A stretch of DNA of 25,927 nt from a virus. The first letter of the stretch is position 1; the number at the start of each line of letters is the position of its first letter. Shown here in pieces: positions 14,885 through 22,851 of this stretch. Location of the stretch: IMG/VR virus record IMGVR_UViG_3300012931_000070, positions 1 to 25,927 of that record. One strand, given 5' to 3'. The notes under the pieces are model-generated. The model did not search any database. It was not told the origin of the DNA and saw only the letters and a program-made list of their open reading frames with translations. A program made the position numbers and the translations under genes.

Positions 14885-15817
14885 TCAGATGCCGGAAGCC
14901 CAAGCCGCACTGTACGGCTTCTTCCAGATCACGCCGCCCGTCCGGCCCTCTCCGACCACCACGAACTCGCCGATCATTTCGATGGGGTTGTGCGTCTCAA
15001 ACTCCATCGGGATCGCAAGTTTCACCTTCTTCGGATCACGGGTGTAAACCATGATCACGTCCGCGGAGCTGTCCAGACCGTTCATCTTCGAGAACGGGAG
15101 GACTTCCTTCACGAACGAGGTTTTCTTGAAGAAATCCAGGACCGTGATGTCGGTGTCGGGGATACGGAGGGTCGACACCAACCGGAACTGCTCCAATGGG
15201 AGCAGCATGGTGTCAGGCTTCTCGATCTCCCCGGTGTTGGTCCACGGAGCGTCGTCCACCGCGTGCATGTCGCGGAGGATTTGATCGGCGTCCTTGGTGG
15301 CCCAGGTCTTGCTTGAGCCTTCGCCGTCCGCCAGGAGGGAAACCTCCGGGATGATGGTGAGGTCCAGGAACCCGTCCAGGTCGAATTCGGCATCGCCGTC
15401 CCAGGCGATGTCGTCCTCCAACTTGCGATAGGCTTCCTGCGCGGCCTCGGCCTTCATCGTGTCCAGGGACCGACCGGCTTTTTGGGCCGCTCGGATGTCC
15501 TGGTAGGTGTAGCCGTATGAATCCCCACCGCTGCGGACCTTGGAGGTCTGCTCGGTCAGGAACACGTCGACGCGGGGATAATCGGCACCCCGGTTCGCAA
15601 TGATCTTGGCCTCGCCCACGCGGTCGGACTCGTAGTACACGATCGATTCCGTGCCGGGATCGTAGTTCGTGTCCACTGGGATCAAAGTGCGGGCTTTGAA
15701 CCCCGGATAGTCGATCTTCGAGATCTCGGCCTCGACGGTCTCCAGTTCGCGCTCGAAAAACGCGCCCTCGGACTCATCGAGATTCGGCGTCGAGAATTTC
15801 TTGCCCTTGTACGGCAT
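14885..15817 (-). CDS. Major capsid protein, DUF2184 type
   Basis: This 310-aa protein starts at ATG 15817, which has AAGGAG 7 bases upstream. A longer reading upstream has no site. The N-terminal half has RELETVEAEISKIDYPGFKA, IPVDTNYDPGTESIVYYESD and EQTSKVRSGGDSYGYTYQDI. The end has DVIMVYTRDPKKVKLAIPMEF followed by FVVVGEGRTGGVIWKKPYSA. Such order is that of DUF2184 HK97-fold capsid proteins. It is followed by a strong terminator and preceded by a decoration-like gene, which suits the highest-expressed protein of the set. No processed N-terminal domain is obvious, although the upstream protease could trim the scaffold only. Confidence 0.9.
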   Translation of the reverse strand: MPYKGKKFSTPNLDESEGAFFERELETVEAEISKIDYPGFKARTLIPVDTNYDPGTESIVYYESDRVGEAKIIANRGADYPRVDVFLTEQTSKVRSGGDSYGYTYQDIRAAQKAGRSLDTMKAEAAQEAYRKLEDDIAWDGDAEFDLDGFLDLTIIPEVSLLADGEGSSKTWATKDADQILRDMHAVDDAPWTNTGEIEKPDTMLLPLEQFRLVSTLRIPDTDITVLDFFKKTSFVKEVLPFSKMNGLDSSADVIMVYTRDPKKVKLAIPMEFETHNPIEMIGEFVVVGEGRTGGVIWKKPYSAAWASGI

Positions 15818-15882
15818 GGTCGTCTCCTTTTCCCCTCGCGGGGTCATGCTTTGGTTTTTTTACTTCTCAGCCCCGCGCCCCG

Positions 15883-16377
15883 TTAGGGGATCGCATACTC
15901 CACAGGCACCAACTCACCGGCTCCGCAGGATTTCAGGAATCGTCCCGAGGCCAGCAAGGCAGCCTTGTCGGTATCCACATCGATCCGAACTTGGCCGACC
16001 AACTTCCCGGCCCCATTGGCCGTGTATCGCACGTAGACGGGATCGGTGACGTTGGCGGCCTGTTCGCACACCACCACCACGCGGCCCTTCTGCACGACGG
16101 CCAGAGCGGCCTTGGCTTGGTAGGTGTCCGGGTCCGCATCGGGATCGTTTGGGGTCAGGTTGCGGATCGCAACGCCCTGGATGAGTTTGATGTCCGTGAT
16201 GTCGGCAGCCGCAGCGGGGAGTTTCACGAGGTTGTCGGAACTCGTCCCATCCTTGGTAACGAACCTACCGAACGGGATGGCCGCTGAGGCCACACGAGTC
16301 ACGGTCGTTTTCGGGCTGTTGTCGTAGACATCCCCCGCCCGGAAAGAATCCATGGAACTGGGATAAGAGGTTTGCAT
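15883..16377 (-). CDS. Decoration-like head protein (DUF2190-like)
   Basis: This 164-aa beta-rich protein contains IPFGRFVTKDGTSSDNLVKL, PAAAADITDIKLIQGVAI, VVQKGRVVVVCEQAANVTDP, VYVRYTANG and a C-terminal DKAALLASGRFLKSCGAG. The layout fits phage capsid decoration or stabilising proteins (DUF2190-like, cement role). It is paralogous to the next-upstream gene, without that gene's inserted domain. An AGGAGG site precedes the ATG and overlaps the end of that gene. The stop is 65 bases before the capsid start. Confidence 0.75.
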   Translation of the reverse strand: MQTSYPSSMDSFRAGDVYDNSPKTTVTRVASAAIPFGRFVTKDGTSSDNLVKLPAAAADITDIKLIQGVAIRNLTPNDPDADPDTYQAKAALAVVQKGRVVVVCEQAANVTDPVYVRYTANGAGKLVGQVRIDVDTDKAALLASGRFLKSCGAGELVPVEYAIP

Positions 16378-16392
16378 TTCACTTCCTCCTGG

Positions 16393-17223
16393 TTAAAGGT
16401 CCAAATCCACGATGGCGGTGCCACCACTGACACCCGCCGTCACGTAACGCGCACCCGAAAGGAGCGCAGCTTTGGCATCACCCGAGCCCGGATCGTCGTC
16501 GTCCGCCCGGAACATCCCGACCGTGTCCTCCTGCGTTTCCTCGCCGGGGGTCGTCTCGGCCACGGCGACCGTTACGTCTCCCTCGCCGGAATCCTTGAAC
16601 GTGCAGGATTCGACCGCGATGGCTTCCATGGGGGTGGCTTCAAAGTCACCGCCGAAAGTGGCCACGACGGCCGTGGCGAAAGTACCGGTGCAGACGATGT
16701 TTCCGGCCCCGATGGTGGTCAGCGCTTCGAGGGCGGTGGTGATCTCACCGGCCGTGGCGTCGTAGGCAATGGCGTCGGTGGTCTCGCCGTCGTAGGAAAG
16801 GACGATCTCTCCCGACGCCGGGGCGGCAGTGGGGGTTAGGGTTTGAACCTCATCCACCCCTGCGTTTTCAGAAAAACGGACATAGACGCTGTCTGTGAGG
16901 GCCACGTTCTGGTCGAGCGCGACCCAAATCTTCCCTTTTCGGAGAACACTGAAAGGCGTGTCGACGGGATGGGAAGGCGAATCGCCGTCTGTCAGGTTGG
17001 GCTCTTGGAATGCGGCAACCACGACGCCGGAAACCTTTCCCTTGGTCGTGATGTCTGCGGCAGCGGCGGGATGGAATTTTTCCCCACTCGAATCCTGGGA
17101 CAGTAGGCGTCCAAAATAGGCGACGGCATCGGAAACGACGGTCTCGGTGAGGACGTCGTTCAGGTCCGCGATCAATCCGGCTCGGCCTGCGGCAGGGGCA
17201 GAGAGGTAAGTGCTCTGAGGCAT
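16393..17223 (-). CDS. Decoration-like head protein with inserted surface domain
   Basis: This 276-aa protein is a paralogue of the 164-aa decoration protein (AYFGRLLSQDSSGEKF, PAAAADITTKGKVSGVVV, VLRKGKIWVALDQNVALTD, SVYVRFSENAG, DAKAALLSGARYVT). It has an insertion at residues about 123-233 (bases 16525-16857). The insertion has the motif GEIVLSYDGETTDAIAYDA and continues EITTALEAL, GNIVCTGTF and VVATFGGDF, a small domain often found on phage surface proteins. The probable role is capsid decoration with an extra surface domain. Start is ATG 17223, with a TTG at 17229 possible. The upstream 65 bases hold no terminator. Confidence 0.72.
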   Translation of the reverse strand: MPQSTYLSAPAAGRAGLIADLNDVLTETVVSDAVAYFGRLLSQDSSGEKFHPAAAADITTKGKVSGVVVAAFQEPNLTDGDSPSHPVDTPFSVLRKGKIWVALDQNVALTDSVYVRFSENAGVDEVQTLTPTAAPASGEIVLSYDGETTDAIAYDATAGEITTALEALTTIGAGNIVCTGTFATAVVATFGGDFEATPMEAIAVESCTFKDSGEGDVTVAVAETTPGEETQEDTVGMFRADDDDPGSGDAKAALLSGARYVTAGVSGGTAIVDLDL

Positions 17224-17288
17224 TTTCAAATCTCTTTCCGGCTAACCCCCCCGGACTCAGCACCAGGGGGTGTCGCCCTCGGGGTCGG

Positions 17289-17897
17289 TTACTTCTTTTC
17301 GCCGATGGGTTGTTTCCAGCGCTCGTTGAGCGCCTTCTTGCGTTCCTCTCGCGCTGTGGCGCGGGCAGCCTCGTCGCTCACCGCTTGGCGGGTTTCTCCG
17401 AGGATTTCCGAGATCTGGTCGTCGACCTTCCCGGCCTTCTTGCGGAGGTCCACCAACGCGTCGAAGCGGGCCTTCACGTAAGGGGCCTGCTTCATGTCCT
17501 CCTCGGAGGTATCGGGGGAATCACAGGCCACGACTTTCCGCATGATTTCGAGATCCGAAAGCTTGGAAAGCCCGGCGTGTTGGTCCTGCGCCAAGATTGA
17601 CTTGGCGGTGGAGATGATGCGGAACCGGCTTTCGGCGGCCTTGTGGAGCACCTCGACCGGGACAGAATCGAGGCTGGGGGTCGAAGAAGCCTTCGCCTCG
17701 GCGGCCTGTTGGGCCTTGAGGGCGGCGTCGGCCTTGCCCTTTTCCTCGGCGGCTTTGTTCACGGCGTCCAACCGGGAAGCCTCGGCCGTTGCGGCCTTGG
17801 TCTCGGCGGCGGTTTTTTCGGATTCCAGCGCGTCCAACCGGGCGGCGACTTCGTCGACCGCATCGAACTCAACCCCACCGACCTTGACCTTTTTCAT
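17289..17897 (-). CDS. Nested scaffold protein (internal start within the protease gene)
   Basis: An in-frame ATG at 17897 (residue 212 of the protease) is preceded on the minus strand by AAGGAG with 8 bases of spacing, much better than chance. It would give a separate 202-aa scaffold that begins MKKVKVGGVEFDAVDEVAA and continues with the coiled-coil part. This is the lambda C/Nu3 plan, where a protease gene also makes a free scaffold from an internal start. The ribosome site and frame are seen. The use of the start is inferred. Confidence 0.75.
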   Translation of the reverse strand: MKKVKVGGVEFDAVDEVAARLDALESEKTAAETKAATAEASRLDAVNKAAEEKGKADAALKAQQAAEAKASSTPSLDSVPVEVLHKAAESRFRIISTAKSILAQDQHAGLSKLSDLEIMRKVVACDSPDTSEEDMKQAPYVKARFDALVDLRKKAGKVDDQISEILGETRQAVSDEAARATAREERKKALNERWKQPIGEKK

Positions 17898-18530
17898 CTT
17901 TAAGGCTCCTTGCCGTTTTTGAACTGGTTCCACTTCCACTGCGTCCAGGTTTACTAGAAACTGAACGTCCTCCGAATCCATCATCAATTTCACGAGCGGG
18001 CCCTGGCGGCCTTGGGCGCAGGTGACAACGTGGTTAACGCGAATGTCGCGCTGAATCGCGTCATAGGCGACTTTCTTTCCTGTTCGCGGGTCCGTCCATT
18101 CGCCGGGCGTTACATCCAATCGCCGGAGGTAACCCGGAGAGAGTGCGATCTTCCCGTCCTTGGCAGCTTGAATCTCGTCGGCGTCGAAGAGTGTTATCGT
18201 ACCTTCAACCACAGCCACTCCATCGACCTTGGTGCCCTTCACCGAATCCCCGACTACCCCGACCATGTGCTTCCGAATGTTTTCAGGGAGCAGGAGTTGG
18301 GAGGGTTCGTCGTAGGGATGCCTACCGGCAACGGGTGCTCCCTCGTAGGATTGCAGGCTGTCGAGTTTCACTACCTCGTCGGCAGGGCGATATTCCCGTC
18401 GAACCTTTCCGCCAGGCAACTTGTAGGTGACCACTCCCTCGGCACCGAGGCGGGCATTGGTTCGGAGAAACCCGAATGGGGTCTCCTCAAACTTCCCGCA
18501 GACAGCGGCATCCAGAAGGATTTCCGGCAT
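17289..18530 (-). CDS. Prohead protease with C-terminal scaffold (DUF2213 family)
   Basis: This 413-aa protein has two parts. Residues about 1-185 form the protease, with GAPVAGRHP (His71), IALSPGY (Ser131) and VNHVVTCAQGRQGP (His167). These are the conserved catalytic-type positions of DUF2213 head proteases. Residues 212-413 are helical with a coiled-coil run rich in Ala, Lys and Glu (LDALESEKTAAETKAATAEA), as in phage scaffolds. An ATG at residue 212 has its own strong ribosome site (see separate entry). The start ATG at 18530 has GGGGTGA upstream. The gene follows a promoter-terminator leader. The protease is thought to cut the scaffold after prohead assembly. Cleavage sites are not predicted. 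Confidence 0.85.
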   Translation of the reverse strand: MPEILLDAAVCGKFEETPFGFLRTNARLGAEGVVTYKLPGGKVRREYRPADEVVKLDSLQSYEGAPVAGRHPYDEPSQLLLPENIRKHMVGVVGDSVKGTKVDGVAVVEGTITLFDADEIQAAKDGKIALSPGYLRRLDVTPGEWTDPRTGKKVAYDAIQRDIRVNHVVTCAQGRQGPLVKLMMDSEDVQFLVNLDAVEVEPVQKRQGALKMKKVKVGGVEFDAVDEVAARLDALESEKTAAETKAATAEASRLDAVNKAAEEKGKADAALKAQQAAEAKASSTPSLDSVPVEVLHKAAESRFRIISTAKSILAQDQHAGLSKLSDLEIMRKVVACDSPDTSEEDMKQAPYVKARFDALVDLRKKAGKVDDQISEILGETRQAVSDEAARATAREERKKALNERWKQPIGEKK

Positions 18531-18548
18531 TGCTCACCCCATCCGTGC

Positions 18549-18605
18549 AAAAAAAAAGGCCCGGCCCCCTTTCGGGAACCAGGCCCTCGCGTTTTTCGCG
18601 TCAGG
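18549..18605 (-). terminator. Intrinsic terminator in the leader of the protease gene
   Basis: A 12-bp stem with GAAA loop (18558-18585) is followed by nine T (18549-18557). A CGCG-AAAAA-CGCG mini-hairpin (18588-18600) precedes it, and CCTGA lies before that. The design and upstream box match the 63-bp cassettes, but the stem sequence is different. A good promoter lies upstream (18628-18658), so this is a leader terminator and not just the end of the previous operon. Confidence 0.88.
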
Positions 18606-18627
18606 TTCTTCTTTTTGCGTCAAATAA

Positions 18628-18658
18628 AATATATCACGTTGTAGCGCAAAACTGTCAA
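18628..18658 (-). promoter_or_regulatory. Candidate sigma70 promoter for the head gene operon
   Basis: On the minus strand a perfect TTGACA (18653-18658) is followed by an AT-rich -10 region, GATATA with 17 bases of spacing or TATATT with 19. The -35 lies over the stop codon of the 83-aa gene. The region is clearly AT-rich between GC-rich genes. The exact start site is not known. The leader that would follow carries the terminator at 18549-18605. Confidence 0.6.
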
Positions 18659-18906
18659 GCCCTCACGTCCTCCGGCTTTCTGGCGTCCTCGATCTTTCTC
18701 AAGACGGACTTGTCCAGCACCCGAAGCACATGCCCATCAACCATGTGGCTGTCGTTGAACCGGACGAATATCTCAGCGAACCGCTTTGATTTTGCCTCGT
18801 TCCCTAGGGAGATCAGGAGCGCGGCTTCTTTCACCGTCAGGCATCCGAGCGACCCAATGAGAAGCGCGTATTCCTCCTGGGATGTTAGAGGGAGATCGGT
18901 CTTCAC
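18655..18906 (-). CDS. Small protein of unknown function next to the MuF-type gene
   Basis: This 83-aa protein begins with a GTG at 18906 that overlaps the stop of the MuF-type gene as GTGA. It reads TDLPLTSQEEYALLIGSLG followed by LTVKEAALLISLGNEAKSK and FVRFNDSHMVDGHVLRVLDK, then a charged end. It looks helical. No family is recognised. Its close coupling to the minor head gene suggests a head role. Its stop lies within the -35 box of the following promoter. Confidence 0.6.
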   Translation of the reverse strand: MKTDLPLTSQEEYALLIGSLGCLTVKEAALLISLGNEAKSKRFAEIFVRFNDSHMVDGHVLRVLDKSVLRKIEDARKPEDVRA

Positions 18907-19760
18907 GCCTTGTCCATCCACTGTTCGTATTCCTCGACGGTGACCGGGATGGCCACGCACCTGCACTGGTAATCCTCGCCGGGGTGCCCTGTTTCGGGTG
19001 GGTCGTCCCACAAGAAAATCTTTCCCTCATTCTCGGCGTGGGAATCGCGCACACGGGCATCATGTGACGTTGACCACCGATAAGCAGGAAATCCGGCTTC
19101 CGTCTGCCGCAACCGGGTCAGGTCGCCGTTGAATTTTGAAATCTGATCTCTGGCAATCAGGCGGGCACGACTTTCGCTGGCGCTGATCGCGCCATGGATT
19201 TCTTCGACGAGGTCCGCAGCCCGAACACCTCGCCTCGCGCCCTCAAACACAGTGGTTTCGATCTTCTGGCGGGCCTGGGTTCCGATGGACTTGATCAGTT
19301 TTACGTTCTCTCGGACGAACAACCCCATTTCCTGGGCCACCCAGGCCTCTCCACCGATGGGGTCGATCCCGATGAGAGCGGCCATCACACGACCCTGGTC
19401 ACGACGGTTGAATCGGTTGATGTCGTAGGCACGCCCACGAACAACCTGCTCGATGGCACTCTCGCTGGCCTCGGTCTCGTAGGCGGTGCTTACGGATCTG
19501 AGTAGGTTTCCCATGTCGTCCTCAACCGAGTCAACGAGCACTGGTTTCGGTCGAAGCATTTCTGCGGATCGGAGAATTGACGGGATGGAAGGGATCAGGA
19601 TACGGTCAACGGCGGAACGGAAAATTGAAACGAATCGTGCCAGATCGGATTCATACCCTTCCATGATGCCATGCGGGAATATGGGACGCGGAGCCCGCCG
19701 AAGCCTTCGGCTTCCCGGTTTACGGTACAGGCCTCGGAGAAATTCGAGGCGAGACGGCAT
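18903..19760 (-). CDS. Minor head protein, MuF type
   Basis: This 285-aa protein has the MuF/SPP1 gp7 motif in its C-terminal part: ARLIARDQISKFNGDLTRLR, then FPAYRWSTSHDARVRDSH, then HPGEDYQCRCVAIPV (two Cys at 266 and 268). The proteins of this family sit near the portal and enter the head during assembly. Start is ATG 19760, which shares its A with the TGA of the portal gene. A longer upstream reading starts inside the portal and is rejected. No toxin or extra enzymatic domain is fused to the C-terminus. Confidence 0.9.
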   Translation of the reverse strand: MPSRLEFLRGLYRKPGSRRLRRAPRPIFPHGIMEGYESDLARFVSIFRSAVDRILIPSIPSILRSAEMLRPKPVLVDSVEDDMGNLLRSVSTAYETEASESAIEQVVRGRAYDINRFNRRDQGRVMAALIGIDPIGGEAWVAQEMGLFVRENVKLIKSIGTQARQKIETTVFEGARRGVRAADLVEEIHGAISASESRARLIARDQISKFNGDLTRLRQTEAGFPAYRWSTSHDARVRDSHAENEGKIFLWDDPPETGHPGEDYQCRCVAIPVTVEEYEQWMDKA

Positions 19761-21403
19761 CAGCCTAGTTTCCCGTAAAAGATGCGAGTCCCTCGGAGGG
19801 GGGAATAGGTGCGGTTGGATGATTGTGAAAGTTTTCCAAAAACCCAGTACTTCGTGGAAGGCCAGGCTTCGTCGAGAGAAAGAGTGATGCCACAGTCCGC
19901 CACAAACTTTTTCGCATCGGTGGCCGTGGTGAAAACCTTTCGGTCCAGAACGGTGCATGTGACCGTTTTTCCTTCGGCCTCATCAAGCATCACGTCCAAC
20001 ACGTTCTTTGCTTCCTTCGCGGCCTTGGCGGCTTCCTCTGGTTTTACTGGGGTCAAAGGTTGAGGTTCAACCTCCTTGAAATCTCCCGGCTTGAGGATGA
20101 TCTCCTGTTTGTAATCGTTCCCACCGAACCGCTGCTGGATGATGGCCTTGGGGTCCGCGCCCATGTCCACGTAGATCTGGTCTGCCTCGGCGTTGGTTTT
20201 CTTCGTGACTGCCTCGTCCTGAGACGACGGTTGTTTCAGCGGCGGGAACCGATAATCCCATTCCTCGGGTTCAGCGCCATTGAACGGGTTGTCCTTGGCT
20301 GAGAAGGCCACCTGGAGGATGCTGTCCAGCTTCGAGGTGACGGTGGTCTCCTGGTATCCCTGAACCGTGTCGTAAAACGTGTTCTGCTGACTTTCACCTT
20401 TTCCGCCTAGACCGTCCTTGGGGGACTCGTTGAGCAACGCGGTGTGCGGGTACTCAGTCAACGAAACCAGATAGGACGTCAGGCGGTCGATCATCTCATC
20501 GAGGCCGGTCACATTTCGTGCCTTCACGTCATAGGTGTCGCCTTCGCGCATTGGCATGATTCCGATGACGCTTTTGGCATATGCCTGGATTTTGAAAAAA
20601 GCCTCGATGTCACTCTCACGGTGCGAGGCTATGTACCCCTCAAGGTTTTTGAGTGTCATCACCGCGACGTTGAAATCGTGGATCAGCGTAGCGACGTTGG
20701 AATGGGACGAGGAGTAATCCTTAAGCGCGTCCTCCATCCCAGTGAGGATCGAATCATTCCAGTAGCCATTCAGGCTGCGCTTGCGGGGCCCAACGTCGAC
20801 GCCGTCGAACCGGACCAGTCTGGAGTAGTGAATTTTTACTCCGTTGTCGAGCACGTCCTTCGGTAGCCGACCTTTTTTGTCGTAGGTCGGTGCCATCATT
20901 CCTCGACGGTTCAGGAGGGTGTAGTAACGCGGCCACCCATAGTCGGGGTCCTTGTGGTTGTTGATGCGATCAGTGGACTGTGCATAGAGTTCCCACCTGG
21001 AAAGGACCAGGATGGACTTGAGGGATCGGATCCTGGTGAGATCGAGGGGTTGGTCCGGCGTGAGCCCGTCCTCGACACAAAACATACCCATGGCCCCACC
21101 GTACTTGCGGCCCCACTGCAACCCGAGCTTGAGATTTTCGAGAACCTTGAGGCCGTAAATATAATCCTGCATATCCTGAGCGTCGTCGGGTTCGATCCCG
21201 GTGAACTCGATCCCCCTACGCAGCGCTTCCTCTGGGAGTTTATCGACGATCTTGCGTGCCATGGGAGAAGCGGAGTAAAGGTCGTCGACCTCTGTTTCGG
21301 TGAGTGGGTAGTGGGTGAAGGTCGTAACGACGCGCTTGTCCCTGCCCTCGATGCCCAGGCCTGTGATGATGTTTTCCAGCCCGTCCAGGTTCGGCTTCTG
21401 CAT
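19760..21403 (-). CDS. Portal protein, DUF1073 type, with C-terminal extra domain
   Basis: This 547-aa protein begins MQKPNLDGLENIITGLGI and contains SASPMARKIVDKLPEEALRR, QWGRKYGGAMGMFCVEDG, SRLVRFDGVDVGPRKRSLNG, the clip-type helix GLDEMIDRLTSYLVSLTEYP and TALLNESPKDGLGGKGESQQ. These are hallmarks of DUF1073 portal proteins, the ring through which DNA enters the head. The start at 21403 overlaps the terminase stop as TAATG. An ATG at 21418 would add five residues. Residues about 478-547 form an added small domain (VFTTATDAKKFVADCG, then TKYWVFGKLS, then SPLRGTRIFYGKLG) that is not part of the portal core. Confidence 0.9.
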   Translation of the reverse strand: MQKPNLDGLENIITGLGIEGRDKRVVTTFTHYPLTETEVDDLYSASPMARKIVDKLPEEALRRGIEFTGIEPDDAQDMQDYIYGLKVLENLKLGLQWGRKYGGAMGMFCVEDGLTPDQPLDLTRIRSLKSILVLSRWELYAQSTDRINNHKDPDYGWPRYYTLLNRRGMMAPTYDKKGRLPKDVLDNGVKIHYSRLVRFDGVDVGPRKRSLNGYWNDSILTGMEDALKDYSSSHSNVATLIHDFNVAVMTLKNLEGYIASHRESDIEAFFKIQAYAKSVIGIMPMREGDTYDVKARNVTGLDEMIDRLTSYLVSLTEYPHTALLNESPKDGLGGKGESQQNTFYDTVQGYQETTVTSKLDSILQVAFSAKDNPFNGAEPEEWDYRFPPLKQPSSQDEAVTKKTNAEADQIYVDMGADPKAIIQQRFGGNDYKQEIILKPGDFKEVEPQPLTPVKPEEAAKAAKEAKNVLDVMLDEAEGKTVTCTVLDRKVFTTATDAKKFVADCGITLSLDEAWPSTKYWVFGKLSQSSNRTYSPLRGTRIFYGKLG

Positions 21404-22851
21404 TAGCGTTTCCCCCATCCACCCAGTAGCACCGAGAGATCGTCAAGCGATCCCTCCTGAAAATGTATCAGGGCAAGCGACATTGTGTCCACTTGGTCGT
21501 CGTGCTCGTCTTGGTCCCCACCGGAGAACACCCGGCATTCCTCGATGAATTGTGCGACGAAAGGATGTGCAACTTCATCGGCGGGGATCAGGACATTACC
21601 AGCTTTGAGGCATGGCTCGCACGCCAAAACGCGAAGAGTCTTTGAACCTTTTGGTGGGATCAGAATTACCCCGGGGATTTTCCGTTTGACGAGATCCTGC
21701 AATGCAGGGCCATTGGCTTTGTCTTCGATTCCCTTCCCCATGACCATTGGGTGTTTTCGGCAAAATCTCGCAAACTGGTCCACCTGCTCGGTAATACCCA
21801 TCACGCCCCTGACCTGATCGAGGAGGTAATATGCAGCGCCCCTTCGGCCCCAATGCTGGAAAACGGTGAAGTCGTGCTGTTCGCCTTCGTAGGAAACATC
21901 GGGGTCCTCATCGGCCATGTTGAGATCAGCGAAAATCCACTCCTCGTCGAACCGATCAGGGAGAACCTTCCAGCGCCGGAACCATGCCGGGTTGATCAAC
22001 CGGCCGCCAAGGGGCGTTGGGTTACCCTGCCATTGTGCCGACCAAAAATATCCAGATAGACCACGGATGGGTGGCTTGGCATCGGGGTCACCGTCGCGTT
22101 TGCGAACAAGTTTTTCAATAGGCCATTTCCACGGCCACAGGGCCTCGCCTGGTTTCCGCCCCAAGACATCATTGGTCTCGGCTATCGCAGGGAAGCACAC
22201 ATAATCGAACCCACGCTTGACGAGTGTCCCTGATATATCGTCCTCGTGCCACCGCTGCATCAACAGCACAATGTTGGCGTCAGGTTCGAGCCTTGAATCG
22301 GCCACGCCATCAAACCAGCTGATCAGTTTTGCCCTTTCTTTTTTTGAAAAAGCGTCCTCGGCTGTTCCAATGGGATCGTCGATAATGAAATCGTTGAACC
22401 GACGCCCCATGATGCCAGCGCCCACGCCTCGTGCTGTCCACTCACCTCCATCGGCCGTCTGAAACTCCCTGGCAGCCGACATATGCGATCTCAGCCGCGT
22501 GGTGATGTATGGGTTGTTGGCCTTCAACGCGTCGATCAGTTTCCCGCCCCAATAACCTGCATACTGGTCTGAGTGGGTCGCAAACCCTATTCTCCGGGTT
22601 TTAACCATCCTCCAGAGCCACAGGGGAAGGTAGTGTGAAATCAGCGTGGACTTTCCTTGGCCAGGCGGCATGTGGATCACCAACCTGGCGTTCCCTCGCA
22701 TCATCTTTTGAGCCAGGAGTTTTGAAAGATATTCATGCGCTGGTCCGCAATGCCAGTTTCCTCCGCTGGCTTTCATGGCTAGTGAATGCGGGAACATGCC
22801 GTAGGCTTGGCCAACAATGGCTTGCTGTAGTGGTGATAGGTCAGGAGGCAT
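21403..22851 (-). CDS. terL: Terminase large subunit
   Basis: This 482-aa protein carries both domains of TerL. The ATPase part has a Walker A motif PPGQGKST (residues 62-69), Walker B FIIDDP (155-160) and a coupling motif LMQRWHEDD (198-206). The nuclease part has EWIFADLN (Asp309), IEDKANGPALQDLV (Glu377) and HDDQVDTMSLALIHF (Asp451-452), which are the expected metal ligands of the RNase H fold. It powers DNA packaging and makes the cuts at the start and end. No gene break is seen. It overlaps the small subunit's stop by 11 bases. Confidence 0.95.
   Translation of the reverse strand: MPPDLSPLQQAIVGQAYGMFPHSLAMKASGGNWHCGPAHEYLSKLLAQKMMRGNARLVIHMPPGQGKSTLISHYLPLWLWRMVKTRRIGFATHSDQYAGYWGGKLIDALKANNPYITTRLRSHMSAAREFQTADGGEWTARGVGAGIMGRRFNDFIIDDPIGTAEDAFSKKERAKLISWFDGVADSRLEPDANIVLLMQRWHEDDISGTLVKRGFDYVCFPAIAETNDVLGRKPGEALWPWKWPIEKLVRKRDGDPDAKPPIRGLSGYFWSAQWQGNPTPLGGRLINPAWFRRWKVLPDRFDEEWIFADLNMADEDPDVSYEGEQHDFTVFQHWGRRGAAYYLLDQVRGVMGITEQVDQFARFCRKHPMVMGKGIEDKANGPALQDLVKRKIPGVILIPPKGSKTLRVLACEPCLKAGNVLIPADEVAHPFVAQFIEECRVFSGGDQDEHDDQVDTMSLALIHFQEGSLDDLSVLLGGWGKR

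Noticed and set aside
15818-15847. Upstream extension of the major capsid protein
   Set aside because: The strong AAGGAG lies 7 bases before ATG 15817, and the upstream codons include the ribosome site itself.
15848-15882. Possible terminator before the major capsid gene
   Set aside because: CCCC-TAAC-GGGG can pair but there is no T-run after it, and a terminator here would reduce capsid expression.
17230-17288. Possible terminator in the gap after the protease gene
   Set aside because: It can form a C-rich/G-rich hairpin, but there is no T-run on the minus strand.
19761-19958. Upstream extension of the MuF-type protein
   Set aside because: The extra residues lie inside the portal gene in another frame, are His/Pro/Arg-rich, and the ATG at 19760 fits the TGATG overlap.
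19760-21403. Portal protein as an anti-CBASS (Acb1) protein
   Set aside because: Some databases attach an Acb1-like name to the DUF1073 family. The length, position after TerL and portal motifs indicate a portal, and I see no evidence for nuclease activity.
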